DNA of 33,257 nt, taken from contig NZ_CAFJ01000228.1 of NCBI RefSeq assembly GCF_000239795.1, positions 1-33,257 on the forward strand, in the 5' to 3' direction. The notes under the pieces are model-generated. The model made no database searches. It was not told the DNA's origin and worked only from the letters and a program-made list of their open reading frames with translations. This stretch comes from Bradyrhizobium sp. STM 3809 (GTDB lineage Bacteria > Pseudomonadota > Alphaproteobacteria > Rhizobiales > Xanthobacteraceae). The translations under genes were made by a program, and so were the position numbers. Below are positions 16,427 through 24,368 of this stretch, in pieces (position 1 is the stretch's first letter; every line of letters begins with the position of its first letter).

Positions 16427-17149
16427 ATGCGTGCCCTTCTGCTCGCCGCAGGAATCGGAAGCCGGCTGCGCCCGCTGACCAATACGACGCCGAAATGCCT
16501 CGTACGTGTGCACGATCGGCCCTTGCTGGACTATTGGCTCGATCTCGTGTTCGAAGGTGGCGTCGAGCGGGCGCTGTTGAACACGCATTGGCTTGCCGAG
16601 CAGGTCCGCGCCCATGTCGCGCAGTCGCGATGGCGCGACCGGATCGATCTCGTTCACGAAGATGAACTGCTCGGCACCGGCGGCACCGTGCTCGCCAACC
16701 GCGAGTGGTTCGGCGACCAGCCGTTCATGGTGGCCCACGCAGACAATTTGACCGATTTCGACGTCAAGGGGCTGCTCTCCGCGCATCGGGGCCGGCCCGA
16801 CGGCTGCATCATGACGATGCTGGCCTTCCGGACCGACGATCCGAGCTCGTGCGGGATTCTCGAGCTGGATGCCGAGCACCGCGTGATCGCTTTCCACGAG
16901 AAGGTCAAAAATCCGCCCGGGAACCTCGCCAATGGCGCGGTCTACGTGTTTGATCCCCGTGTCATCACCGACATCGCGGCGCTCGGAAAACCGGTCGTCG
17001 ATCTCTCCACCGAAATCATCCCCAATTATTTGGGACGCATTTTGTGCGTGGAAACCAGCGGTTATCATCGGGACATCGGCAACCCGGAAAGCTTGCGCCG
17101 GGCTCATTTGGAGTTTAAGCACGAACCGCGCCGTGGCGGGGAGGCTTGA
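16427..17149 (+). CDS. Sugar-phosphate nucleotidyltransferase (HddC / mannose-1-P guanylyltransferase-like)
   Basis: A 240-aa single-domain NTP transferase of the GT-A-like nucleotidyltransferase fold. The N-terminal nucleotide-binding signature is LLAAGIGSRLRPLT followed by PKCLVRV, the middle has LLGTGGTV and AHADNL (metal-binding Asp), and the end has DIGNPESLRRAH. The length and pattern are those of HddC, which makes GDP-D-glycero-D-manno-heptose, and of related mannose-1-P guanylyltransferases. Here it probably activates the sugar-1-phosphate made by the rest of the operon; the nucleotide cannot be read from sequence. AGGA lies 7 nt before the ATG. It follows the fusion gene by 33 bp and precedes an epimerase gene by 108 bp. 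Confidence 0.85.
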   Translation: MRALLLAAGIGSRLRPLTNTTPKCLVRVHDRPLLDYWLDLVFEGGVERALLNTHWLAEQVRAHVAQSRWRDRIDLVHEDELLGTGGTVLANREWFGDQPFMVAHADNLTDFDVKGLLSAHRGRPDGCIMTMLAFRTDDPSSCGILELDAEHRVIAFHEKVKNPPGNLANGAVYVFDPRVITDIAALGKPVVDLSTEIIPNYLGRILCVETSGYHRDIGNPESLRRAHLEFKHEPRRGGEA

Positions 17150-17257
17150 CGGGCGGCTTTGGCCGCCAGGCTGGTCGCCTTCCCCTGCCAATTTGCATAA
17201 AGGTGCGCGCGACGCGCCAGCCGGCGAGACGACAGGCGAGCCACGGGGATTGCGCAG

Positions 17258-18196
17258 ATGAAGATATTCGTGACCGGAGCGTGCGGCTACAAGGGCAGCG
17301 TGCTCGTGCCGAAGCTCCTGAAGGCCGGCCACAAGGTCGTCGCGTTCGACATCATGTGGTTCGGCAACTTCCTCGATCCGCATCCGGATCTCACCGTTGT
17401 CCAGGGCGACGTGCGCAATCCGGACGCCATCGACCTGACCGGCGTCGACGCGATCATCCATCTCTCCAGCGTCGCCAATGATCCCTGCGGCGATCTCGAC
17501 CCGAAGCTGACCTGGGAGATCTCCTGCCTCGCCACGATGCAGCTTGCCGACCGCGCCTACCGCCACGGCATCAAGCGCTTCATCTACGCCTCCTCCGGTA
17601 GCGTCTACGGCGTGAAGGAGGAGGAGCAGGTCACCGAGGACCTCGAGCTGCTGCCGATTTCCGAATACAACAAGACCAAGATGTGCGGCGAGCGCATCGT
17701 GCTGTCCTACAAGGACGACATGGTGGTGCAGATCGTCCGCCCGGCCACCGTCTGCGGCTACTCTCCGCGCCAGCGTCTCGACGTGTCCGTCAACATGCTG
17801 ACGATGCAGGCGCTGATGAACGGCCGCATCACCGTGTTCGGCGGCGACCAGACGCGCCCGAACATTCATATCGACGACATCACCGATCTCTATCTCTTCC
17901 TGCTCGATCATCCCGAACATACCGGTGTCTACAATGCCGGGTTCGAGAACATCTCGATTCTCGACATCGCCAAGCTCGTCACCAAGCACGTGCCGGCAGA
18001 GGTCGTCGTGACGCCCTCGAACGATCCGCGCAGCTATCGTGTCAATTCCGACCGCCTGCTCGCAACCGGCTTCCGTCCGAAGAAGACGGTGGAGGACGCG
18101 ATCAAGGAAATCATCGGCATGTACTCGCAGGGCCAGCTCAAGAACGACGACCGCTGGTACAATCTGAAATGGATGGAGAAGGAGGTCGTGAAATGA
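17258..18196 (+). CDS. NAD-dependent epimerase/dehydratase (extended SDR)
   Basis: A 312-aa extended SDR. The NAD-binding motif is GACGYKG (7-13), the catalytic serine region ASSGSVYG (111-118) and the YxxxK pair Tyr137/Lys141 in EYNKTKMCGE. These are all canonical, so it should be an active nucleotide-sugar epimerase, dehydratase or reductase. Similar proteins sit beside GmhA-like and HddC-like genes in heptose-type loci, where they epimerise or reduce the NDP-sugar. The exact reaction cannot be told. GGGGA precedes the ATG by about 9 nt. Its stop overlaps the start of the GmhA-like gene in an ATGA, so the two are translationally coupled. Confidence 0.85.
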   Translation: MKIFVTGACGYKGSVLVPKLLKAGHKVVAFDIMWFGNFLDPHPDLTVVQGDVRNPDAIDLTGVDAIIHLSSVANDPCGDLDPKLTWEISCLATMQLADRAYRHGIKRFIYASSGSVYGVKEEEQVTEDLELLPISEYNKTKMCGERIVLSYKDDMVVQIVRPATVCGYSPRQRLDVSVNMLTMQALMNGRITVFGGDQTRPNIHIDDITDLYLFLLDHPEHTGVYNAGFENISILDIAKLVTKHVPAEVVVTPSNDPRSYRVNSDRLLATGFRPKKTVEDAIKEIIGMYSQGQLKNDDRWYNLKWMEKEVVK

Positions 18197-18801
18197 ACGT
18201 TCTCGCCTTCAAGACTCCCGGCAGCCTGTTCGCCGACTACACCAGCCGCTTCAGCACAGTGCTGAAGGATTTCGACTGGACCCCTGTCGAGAAGCTCGCC
18301 TACGACCTGCGCGACTGCTGGCAGACCGGCCGGCAGGTGTTCTTCTGCGGCAATGGCGGCAGCGGCGGCAACGCCAACCACCTCGCCAACGACTTCCTGT
18401 ACGCGCTGTCGAAGACGCCGGGCTCGGGCCTGCGCGTGCATTCGCTGTCGTCCAACCCGTCCGTCATCACCTGCCTCGCCAATGACGAAGGCTACGACCA
18501 GGTGTTCTCGCTGCAGCTCGCGGTGCTCGCGCGCAAGGGCGACGTGCTGATCACCTTCTCCGGCTCCGGCAATTCGCCGAACATCCTGAAGGCGCTGGAA
18601 GAGGCCAAGAAGATCGGCATGACCTCCTATGCCGTGCTCGGCTTCTCCGGCGGCAAGGCCAAGGCGCTGGCCGACGTGCCGATCCATTTCGCTGTCGACG
18701 ACATGCAGATCGCCGAGGACGCGCAGATGGTGATCGGCCACATGATCATGCAGTGGCTGTATGCCCAGCGTGGCGACATCATCACATCGCGCGAGGTCTG
18801 A
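18193..18801 (+). CDS. gmhA: SIS-domain isomerase, GmhA (phosphoheptose isomerase)-like
   Basis: A 202-aa SIS-domain protein. The phosphosugar loop CGNGGSGGNANH (52-63) and TFSGSGNSPN (121-130) match GmhA, which converts sedoheptulose-7-P to D-glycero-D-manno-heptose-7-P. The C-terminal helix keeps a histidine in VIGHMIM (His183). At the place of the catalytic glutamate of GmhA (Glu65 in E. coli) there is Asp67, and the usual QE.H stretch reads EDAQ, so the substrate may differ from sedoheptulose-7-P. The start at 18193 overlaps the SDR stop (ATGA), with GGAGG just upstream. The next gene starts 12 bp on. DiaA-like roles are unlikely here because every neighbour is a sugar gene. Confidence 0.83.
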   Translation: MNVLAFKTPGSLFADYTSRFSTVLKDFDWTPVEKLAYDLRDCWQTGRQVFFCGNGGSGGNANHLANDFLYALSKTPGSGLRVHSLSSNPSVITCLANDEGYDQVFSLQLAVLARKGDVLITFSGSGNSPNILKALEEAKKIGMTSYAVLGFSGGKAKALADVPIHFAVDDMQIAEDAQMVIGHMIMQWLYAQRGDIITSREV

Positions 18802-18813
18802 CGGACAGGGACG

Positions 18814-19812
18814 ATGGCTGCGAACGAAAAGTACCTGATCCTCGGCTCGAACTCCTTCTCGGGCGCAACCTTCGTCGACTTCCTGGCCGCCGCCGGTCAC
18901 GACGTTATCGCGACCAGCCGCTCGGACGAGCCGCACGACGCCTTCCTGCCGTACAAGTGGCAGAAGCGCCCCGGTAGCGTGCGCTTCAAGCGCGTCGACC
19001 TGAACCACGATCTCGATGCGCTGAAGGCGCTGCTTGCGGCCGAACGGCCGACCCATGTCGTGAACTTCGCGGCGCAGAGCATGGTCGGCGAGAGCTGGCT
19101 GTATCCGGACCACTGGATGATGACCAACGTCGTCTCCGCCGTCCGCCTGCACGACATCCTGCGCAACTATGACGGGCTTGACCGATACGTCCATGTGACG
19201 ACGCCGGAGGTCTACGGCTCCACCGAGGGCTGGGTGCGCGAGGACGCGCCGTTCAATCCGTCGACGCCCTATGCGGTGTCGCGCGCGGCTGGCGACATGA
19301 GCCTGCGCACCTATTTCGCCAACTACCAGTTTCCTGTCGTCTTCACCCGCGCGGCCAATGTCTACGGCCCGGGCCAGCAGCTCTACCGCATCGTGCCGCG
19401 CACCATCGTGGCCGCGATGACCGGGCAGAAGCTGCGCCTCGACGGTGGCGGCAAGTCGGTGCGCGTGTTCATCCACATGACCGACGTGTCGGACGCAACC
19501 GTGAAGATCGGCCGCAGCGGCAAGCTCGGCGAGACCTATCACATTTCCGGCTACGAGCTGGTGTCGATCCGCACCCTGGTCGAGATGATCCTCGCCCGCC
19601 TCGGCAAGAACTTCGAGGACTGCGTCGAGATCGGCCCCGAGCGGCCGGGCAAGGACACCGCCTACACGCTCGACAGCTTCAAGCTGCGCACCGAGCTCGG
19701 CTGGCGCGACACGTTCTCGCTGGAACAGGGCATCGACGACGTCATCGCCTGGGCGCGGCGCTTCGAGGATGTCATGGCCAAGCTGCCGACCAAGTACGAG
19801 CATAAACCCTGA
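18814..19812 (+). CDS. SDR nucleotide-sugar 4,6-dehydratase-like protein with atypical active site
   Basis: A 332-aa extended SDR related to RmlB and GDP-mannose 4,6-dehydratase. The glycine motif is GSNSFSG (11-17), lacking the middle glycine. The dehydratase triad position reads T-P-E (130-132, in TTPEVYGS) where RmlB has T-D-E. The catalytic pair is Tyr153 with Arg157 (PYAVSRAAGD), where the family has YxxxK. NVYGPGQQLYRIVPR and RVFIHMTDVSDA are the usual substrate-loop regions, so the protein is complete rather than decayed. It probably acts on the NDP-sugar of this operon, with altered chemistry. AGGG lies close before the ATG. It is followed by a pair of strong hairpins and then the transketolase genes. 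Confidence 0.8.
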   Translation: MAANEKYLILGSNSFSGATFVDFLAAAGHDVIATSRSDEPHDAFLPYKWQKRPGSVRFKRVDLNHDLDALKALLAAERPTHVVNFAAQSMVGESWLYPDHWMMTNVVSAVRLHDILRNYDGLDRYVHVTTPEVYGSTEGWVREDAPFNPSTPYAVSRAAGDMSLRTYFANYQFPVVFTRAANVYGPGQQLYRIVPRTIVAAMTGQKLRLDGGGKSVRVFIHMTDVSDATVKIGRSGKLGETYHISGYELVSIRTLVEMILARLGKNFEDCVEIGPERPGKDTAYTLDSFKLRTELGWRDTFSLEQGIDDVIAWARRFEDVMAKLPTKYEHKP

Positions 19813-19820
19813 TCGACCCA

Positions 19821-19864
19821 GCGCTTCCCTCGGGAAGCGCGCCCTGCGCCTCCCAGGGAGGCGC
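19821..19864 (+). promoter_or_regulatory. Two tandem intercistronic hairpins
   Basis: Two perfect stem-loops lie side by side between the SDR stop and the transketolase start. The first (19821-19840) pairs gcgcttcc with ggaagcgc around a 4-base loop. The second (19846-19864) pairs gcgcctcc with ggaggcgc around a 3-base loop. No T-run follows either, so they are not typical intrinsic terminators. mRNA processing, stabilisation of one half of the transcript or partial attenuation are possible roles. The second stem ends 14 nt before the ATG, close to GGAG. Confidence 0.75.
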
Positions 19865-19878
19865 GACTGGAGAGCACG

Positions 19879-20727
19879 ATGAACGTGGCAGTCCGGAACA
19901 CCGCGGCCAAGCCCGACGTGGCCGCCCTGAAGGCGCAGGCCGCGAAGCTGCGCGGCAAGATCATCGAGATGTCGCACAAGGCCCAGGCCGCGCATCTCGC
20001 CTCGTCGCTGTCCTGCGCCGATGCGATGACCGCGGCCTATTGGCACGTCCTGAACATCGACCCGAAGAACCCGACCGATCCGCTGCGCGACCGCTTCATC
20101 CTGTCGAAGGGCCATGCCGCCGCGGCGCTGTTCGCGACCTTGGCGATGAAGGGTTACTTCCCGATCGAGGAGCTCGATACCTATTGCCAGGACGGCGGCA
20201 GGCTCGCCGAGCATCCGCCGGCAAACCTCTTGCCCGGCGTCGAGGCGGCCACCGGCTCGCTCGGCCACGGCCTGCCGCTCGGCTGCGGCATGGCGCTGGC
20301 CGGCCGCATCAAGGGCGAGAACTACCGCGTGTTCGCGCTGCTCTCGGACGGCGAGAACAACGAGGGCTCGGTGTGGGAGGCTGCGATGTTTGCCGCCGCT
20401 CAGAAGCTCGAGAACGTCTGCGTCGTCGTCGACTACAACAAGTGGCAGGCGACCGCGCGCTCCAACGAGACCTTGATGCTGGCGCCGCTGCGCGACAAAT
20501 GGGCCGCCTTCGGCTGGGACGCGCATGAGATCGACGGCCATGACGTCGCCGCGCTGGCGGAAGCGATGCAGAACATCCCGAACGGCTCGGGCAAGCCGGT
20601 GGCGCTGATCGCCCACACCGTGAAGGGCAAGGGCGTGTCGTTCATGGAGGACGACAACAACTGGCACTATCGCGCCCCCACCGCTGAGGAAGTCGTCAAG
20701 TCGTTCAAGGAGCTCGGCCTGTCATGA
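19879..20727 (+). CDS. Transketolase, N-terminal (pyrophosphate-binding) subunit
   Basis: A 282-aa split-transketolase subunit carrying the thiamine diphosphate pyrophosphate-binding domain. Visible are LSKGHAAAALF (76-86), GSLGHGLPLG (127-136) and the ThDP motif DGENNEG with Asn187 downstream (157-187). With the next gene it forms a two-carbon ketol transferase. Split transketolases are common in secondary and sugar pathways beside the full-length housekeeping enzyme. In this operon it could make sedoheptulose-7-P for the GmhA-like isomerase or add a two-carbon unit to a sugar. GGAG lies 6 nt before the ATG. The stop overlaps the start of the C-subunit gene (ATGA). Confidence 0.92.
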   Translation: MNVAVRNTAAKPDVAALKAQAAKLRGKIIEMSHKAQAAHLASSLSCADAMTAAYWHVLNIDPKNPTDPLRDRFILSKGHAAAALFATLAMKGYFPIEELDTYCQDGGRLAEHPPANLLPGVEAATGSLGHGLPLGCGMALAGRIKGENYRVFALLSDGENNEGSVWEAAMFAAAQKLENVCVVVDYNKWQATARSNETLMLAPLRDKWAAFGWDAHEIDGHDVAALAEAMQNIPNGSGKPVALIAHTVKGKGVSFMEDDNNWHYRAPTAEEVVKSFKELGLS

Positions 20728-21647
20728 GAAACGCATTCGCGGACGAACTGACCAAGCTCGGCAACGAGGACAGCCGCGTCGTGATGCTGTCGGGCGACAT
20801 CGGCAACCGGCTGTTCGACAAGTTCAAGGACAAGCATCCGAGCCGCTTTTTCAACTGCGGCGTGGCGGAAGCCAATATGATGGGCGTCGCCGCCGGCATG
20901 GCCATGAACGGCCTGCGCCCGGTCGCCTATACGATCACCCCGTTCGTGACGACGCGCTGCCTGGAGCAGATCCGCACCGACGTCTGCTATCACGAGGCCC
21001 CGGTGACCATCGTCGCCGTCGGCGCCGGCCTCGCCTATTCCGGCCTTGGGCCCACCCATCATGCTTGCGAGGACATCTCGTTCCTGCGCTCGATCCCGAA
21101 CATGGTCGTGATCTGCCCGGGCGATGCCTTCGAGGTGCGCGGCGCCCTGCGCGCGGCGATGCAGCAGGACCGCCCCGTGTACATCCGCATGGGCAAGAAG
21201 GGTGAGCCTGTCGTTCACAAGGGCCCCATCGCGGATTTCAAGATCGGCAAGGCCATCACGATCGAGGAAGGCTCCGATGTGTGCCTGCTCTCGACCGGCA
21301 ACATGCTGCCGGAAGCCATTGAAGCCGCACACAAGTTGAAGGAGAAGGGCATCTCCGCCGAGGTCGTCAGCTTCCACACCGTGAAGCCGCTCGATGAGGA
21401 CAAGCTCAAGCAGGCCTTCAGCCGCTTCAAGCTGGTCGCGACCATCGAGGAGCATTCGCTGATCGGCGGCTTTGGCGCGGCCGTGTCGGAATGGCTCGTC
21501 GACAGCGAGACGCAGGCGAAGAAATTCCTGCGCTTCGGGACGCCGGATGCCTTCTTCAAGAAATCCGGTGAACAGGAATATGCCCGCGAGGTGCTCGGCC
21601 TGACCGGCCACCAGATCGCGGACAAGATCATCCACGCCTTGAGCTGA
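20724..21647 (+). CDS. Transketolase, C-terminal (pyrimidine-binding) subunit
   Basis: A 307-aa partner of the preceding subunit, with the pyrimidine-binding domain and the transketolase C domain. The essential glutamate that activates thiamine diphosphate is Glu49 in NCGVAEANMMGVAAGMA. GLGPTHHACEDISFLRSIPN and a YIRMGKKGEPV strand match 1-deoxyxylulose-5-P synthase/transketolase-type domains. Its start overlaps the previous stop by 4 bp, so equal synthesis is expected. Both halves keep all visible cofactor residues, so the enzyme should be active. It ends 8 bp before the dehydrogenase gene. Confidence 0.92.
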   Translation: MRNAFADELTKLGNEDSRVVMLSGDIGNRLFDKFKDKHPSRFFNCGVAEANMMGVAAGMAMNGLRPVAYTITPFVTTRCLEQIRTDVCYHEAPVTIVAVGAGLAYSGLGPTHHACEDISFLRSIPNMVVICPGDAFEVRGALRAAMQQDRPVYIRMGKKGEPVVHKGPIADFKIGKAITIEEGSDVCLLSTGNMLPEAIEAAHKLKEKGISAEVVSFHTVKPLDEDKLKQAFSRFKLVATIEEHSLIGGFGAAVSEWLVDSETQAKKFLRFGTPDAFFKKSGEQEYAREVLGLTGHQIADKIIHALS

Positions 21648-21655
21648 GACATCAC

Positions 21656-22693
21656 ATGAAGACCCAAGCTGCCCTCCTGGTCCAGACCGGCCAGCCGCTC
21701 GTGCTCGCCGAGATCGAGACGCCCGCCTTGAAGCCGGGCCAGGTGCTGGTCGAGATCGCCTATTCCGGCGCCTGCGGTACCCAGGTGATGGAGTGGCGCG
21801 GCGACAAGGGCGAGGACAAATGGGTGCCGCACTGCCTGGGCCATGAAGGCACCGGCACGGTCATCGAGACCGGCAGCGCCGTCACCAAGGTCAAGGTCGG
21901 CGACAAGGTCGTGCTGTCCTGGATCAAGGGCACCGGCATCGAGGCCGGCGGCGCCGTCTATGACTGGGACGGCAAGAAGGTCAACGCCGGCGGCGTCACC
22001 ACCTTCCAGCGCCACTCCGTCGTCAGCGAGAACCGCCTGACCCTGCTGCCGCCCGACCTGCCGATGGATATCGCGGTGCTGCTCGGCTGCGCCGCGCCGA
22101 CCGGCATGGGCGCGGTCTACAACGTGCTGAAGGTGCAGCCGGGCGATGCGGTCGCCGTGTTCGGCACCGGCGGCATCGGCCTCAACGCGTTGATGGCGGC
22201 GGCGCTCGCCGGCGCGATGCCGGTGATCGGCATCGACCCCAACCCGACCCGCCGCGCGCTCGCCAAGATCTACGGCGCCACGCATGTGATCGATGCGGCT
22301 TCCGACGTGCTGGCCGAGATCAAGAAGATCGTGCCGCAGGGCGTTGATCTCGCGGTGGAATCCTCCGGCATCCCCGGCGTCATGGATCAGGCTGTCAACG
22401 CCACGCGCCAGCAGGGCGGCCGCGCGGTCGTGATCGGCAATGCCAAGCACGGCGCGGCGCTCACGCTGAATCCGGGCGTCTTCAACCAGGGCAAGAGCCT
22501 GCTCGGCACCTGGGGCGGCGACAGCGTGCCGGATCGCGATTACGGACGCTACGGCCGGCTGCTGAGTTCCGGCCGCTTCCCGGTGCGCGACCTCCTGTCG
22601 AAGCCCTACAGCCTCGCCCAGGCCGACCAGGCGCTGCAGGACCTCGCCGCCGGCAAGGTCGGCCGTCCGCTGATCGACATGTCGCTGCGCTAA
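21656..22693 (+). CDS. Zinc-binding medium-chain dehydrogenase (alcohol/polyol dehydrogenase type)
   Basis: A 345-aa MDR-family NAD(P)-dependent oxidoreductase. The catalytic zinc ligands are visible: Cys40 (GACGTQ), His63-Glu64 (GHEG) and Cys145 (LLGCAAPTG). The Rossmann motif is GTGGIG (170-175) followed by an IDPNPTRR segment whose aspartate favours NAD. The four-cysteine structural-zinc lobe of classical alcohol dehydrogenases is absent; a short VYDWDGKKVNAGG loop takes its place. It likely oxidises or reduces a hydroxyl or keto group of the operon's sugar or of a transketolase product. It lies 8 bp after the transketolase gene and 9 bp before the HAD gene. Confidence 0.88.
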   Translation: MKTQAALLVQTGQPLVLAEIETPALKPGQVLVEIAYSGACGTQVMEWRGDKGEDKWVPHCLGHEGTGTVIETGSAVTKVKVGDKVVLSWIKGTGIEAGGAVYDWDGKKVNAGGVTTFQRHSVVSENRLTLLPPDLPMDIAVLLGCAAPTGMGAVYNVLKVQPGDAVAVFGTGGIGLNALMAAALAGAMPVIGIDPNPTRRALAKIYGATHVIDAASDVLAEIKKIVPQGVDLAVESSGIPGVMDQAVNATRQQGGRAVVIGNAKHGAALTLNPGVFNQGKSLLGTWGGDSVPDRDYGRYGRLLSSGRFPVRDLLSKPYSLAQADQALQDLAAGKVGRPLIDMSLR

Positions 22694-22702
22694 GTTCTGG
22701 CC

Positions 22703-23317
22703 ATGCGGATCGGGATCGACTTCGACAACACGATCGCCTGCTATGACGGCGTGTTTCATGCGGCCGCGCTGGAGCGCGGCCTGATCCCGGCCGATCTCGG
22801 CCGCGACAAGAACAGCGTCCGCGACCATCTCAACGGCTCCGGCCGCAAGGACGATTTCACCGAGTTGCAGGGCTACGTCTACGGCGCCCGCATGGACCTG
22901 GTGTCGCCCTACCCCGGCTTCGCCGAGTTCGTCACGGCCGCCCCCGCCGCCGGTCACGACCTGTTCATCGTCAGCCATAAGACCAAGCACCCCATTCTCG
23001 GGCCCAAGCACGACATGCATGCCGCCGCGCGCGGCTTCCTGACCGACCGCGGACTGATGGGATCGGCCGACAGCCAGATCGCGCCGGACAGGGTGTTCTT
23101 CGAGCTGACCAAGGACGAGAAGGTCGCCCGCGCGCACGCGCTGGGTTGCGACGTTTTTGTCGACGATCTGCCGGAGATCCTGGGCATGAGCGGATTCCCG
23201 GACGGCATGCGCAAGGTGCTGTTCGACCCGGAGAACCAGTTCGCGGCCAAGCCCGTGCCCTATGAGCGCCGCGCGTCCTGGGCCGAGATCGCGGCGGATC
23301 TCCGTGACCGCGGCTGA
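22703..23317 (+). CDS. HAD-superfamily phosphatase-like protein
   Basis: A 204-aa HAD-fold protein. Motif I is DFDNT (6-10) with the nucleophile Asp6 and Asp8, motif II is probably Ser91 in IVSHKTKHP, a lysine follows near 140, and motif III is VFVDDLPE (Asp154-Asp155). It is probably a sugar-phosphate phosphatase. In the heptose pathways GmhB, also a HAD enzyme, removes the 7-phosphate from heptose-1,7-bisphosphate, and this protein may fill that step, although it is not clearly GmhB by sequence. The start has only a weak Shine-Dalgarno and may depend on coupling to the gene 9 bp upstream. Its end overlaps the next gene. Confidence 0.75.
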   Translation: MRIGIDFDNTIACYDGVFHAAALERGLIPADLGRDKNSVRDHLNGSGRKDDFTELQGYVYGARMDLVSPYPGFAEFVTAAPAAGHDLFIVSHKTKHPILGPKHDMHAAARGFLTDRGLMGSADSQIAPDRVFFELTKDEKVARAHALGCDVFVDDLPEILGMSGFPDGMRKVLFDPENQFAAKPVPYERRASWAEIAADLRDRG

Positions 23318-24341
23318 GGCCAGCGCGGACGCCGCCCTGCTGGCACTGGCGCAGCGCCTCGCCGCGCAGGCCGGCAAGGCGAGTCCGACGGCGCTGACCC
23401 GGCTCGCCGGCGGCCGCAACAACCAGGTCTTCCGTCTCGATACTGAAGCTGGCCCGCTCGTCCTCAAGCGCTACTTCACCGACGCCCGCGACACCCGCGA
23501 CCGGCTCGGCGCCGAGTGGAGTTTTGTCAGCCACGCCTGGTCGCACGGCGTCCGGGTCGTGCCGGAGCCGCTCGCCTGCGATCGCGCCGAGCAGGCTGGC
23601 CTCTACAGCTTCGTGGCGGGCCGCAAGCTGACGGCGCTCGAATTGGCGCCGGCTCACGTCGACGCCGCGATCGATTTCGTGCTGGCGGTGAACGCTCCGC
23701 CCCGCCCCGCCCTGGCGCCGGGATCGGAAGCCTGTTTCTCGCTCGCCGAGCACCTCGCCACCGTCGAGCGCCGCGTGGCCCGGCTGGCGACGCTCGATGC
23801 CGAGGTCCCGCATGTCGCCGAGGCCAGGGCCTTCGTGGCGGACCGGCTGCAGCCGGCCTGGGCCGAGGTGAAGGCAGCCGTTCTGCATGGCGCCGCGGCC
23901 GAAGGGCTCGCCTTGGAGGCCCCAATCCCCTCCAACCAGGTCTGCCTGTCGCCGTCCGATTTCGGCTTCCACAACGCGCTGATCGACGACCAGGGCAAGC
24001 TTACCTTCCTCGACTTCGAATATGCCGGCCGCGACGACCCGGCCAAGCTGGTCTCCGATTTCTTCTGCCAGCCCGAGGTGCCGGTGCCGCTGGCCGTGCA
24101 CGAGCACTTCATCGACCGGCTGACCGAGGGCCTCGGGCTCGACGCCGCGAGCGTCGCGCGCTGCCGCCTCCTGATCGATGCCTACCAAGTCAAATGGACC
24201 TGCATCATCCTGAACGACTTCCTGCCGCTCGGGGCCACGCGCCGCGCCTTCGCCGACACCGGCGCCTGGGCGCAGCGCTGCGCCGCGCAGCTCGCCAAGG
24301 CCGAGGCGCAGCTCGGCCTGATCGGCGCCACATCCGATTAA
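23304..24341 (+). CDS. APH-fold phosphotransferase (aminoglycoside phosphotransferase/choline kinase family)
   Basis: A 345-aa kinase-like protein. The N-lobe has LAGGRNNQVFRL and the ATP lysine in PLVLKRYF. The catalytic block is SPSDFGFHN (Asp219, Asn224), where most family members read HxDxxxxN, and the metal-binding aspartate is in FLDFEYAGRDDPAK (Asp237). It is therefore likely an active small-molecule kinase, here perhaps for a sugar, since no GHMP-type HddA kinase is present. Antibiotic resistance is unlikely in this context. The frame is open from an ATG at 23262, 56 bp inside the HAD gene; I prefer the GTG at 23304 (14-bp overlap, GGCGGA upstream) because the extra residues are arginine-rich and unlike the family. 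Confidence 0.78.
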   Translation: MTAAEASADAALLALAQRLAAQAGKASPTALTRLAGGRNNQVFRLDTEAGPLVLKRYFTDARDTRDRLGAEWSFVSHAWSHGVRVVPEPLACDRAEQAGLYSFVAGRKLTALELAPAHVDAAIDFVLAVNAPPRPALAPGSEACFSLAEHLATVERRVARLATLDAEVPHVAEARAFVADRLQPAWAEVKAAVLHGAAAEGLALEAPIPSNQVCLSPSDFGFHNALIDDQGKLTFLDFEYAGRDDPAKLVSDFFCQPEVPVPLAVHEHFIDRLTEGLGLDAASVARCRLLIDAYQVKWTCIILNDFLPLGATRRAFADTGAWAQRCAAQLAKAEAQLGLIGATSD

Positions 24342-24368
24342 CCGACACTCACACGCCCGGAGAGCTTC

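Noticed and set aside
17152..17167. Small hairpin (ggcggc/gccgcc) after the nucleotidyltransferase gene as a terminator
   Set aside because: The stem is only 6 bp, no T-run follows, and the downstream genes clearly belong to the same pathway.
15011..17989. A very long minus-strand open frame (992 codons) opposite the kinase fusion, nucleotidyltransferase and SDR genes
   Set aside because: It is antisense to three well-recognised genes, rich in H, R, D and Q as expected from GC-rich third positions read backwards, and has no family resemblance.
23304..24341. Antibiotic (aminoglycoside) resistance gene
   Set aside because: Only the fold is shared; the gene overlaps a HAD gene in a sugar operon and the motif differs from resistance enzymes.
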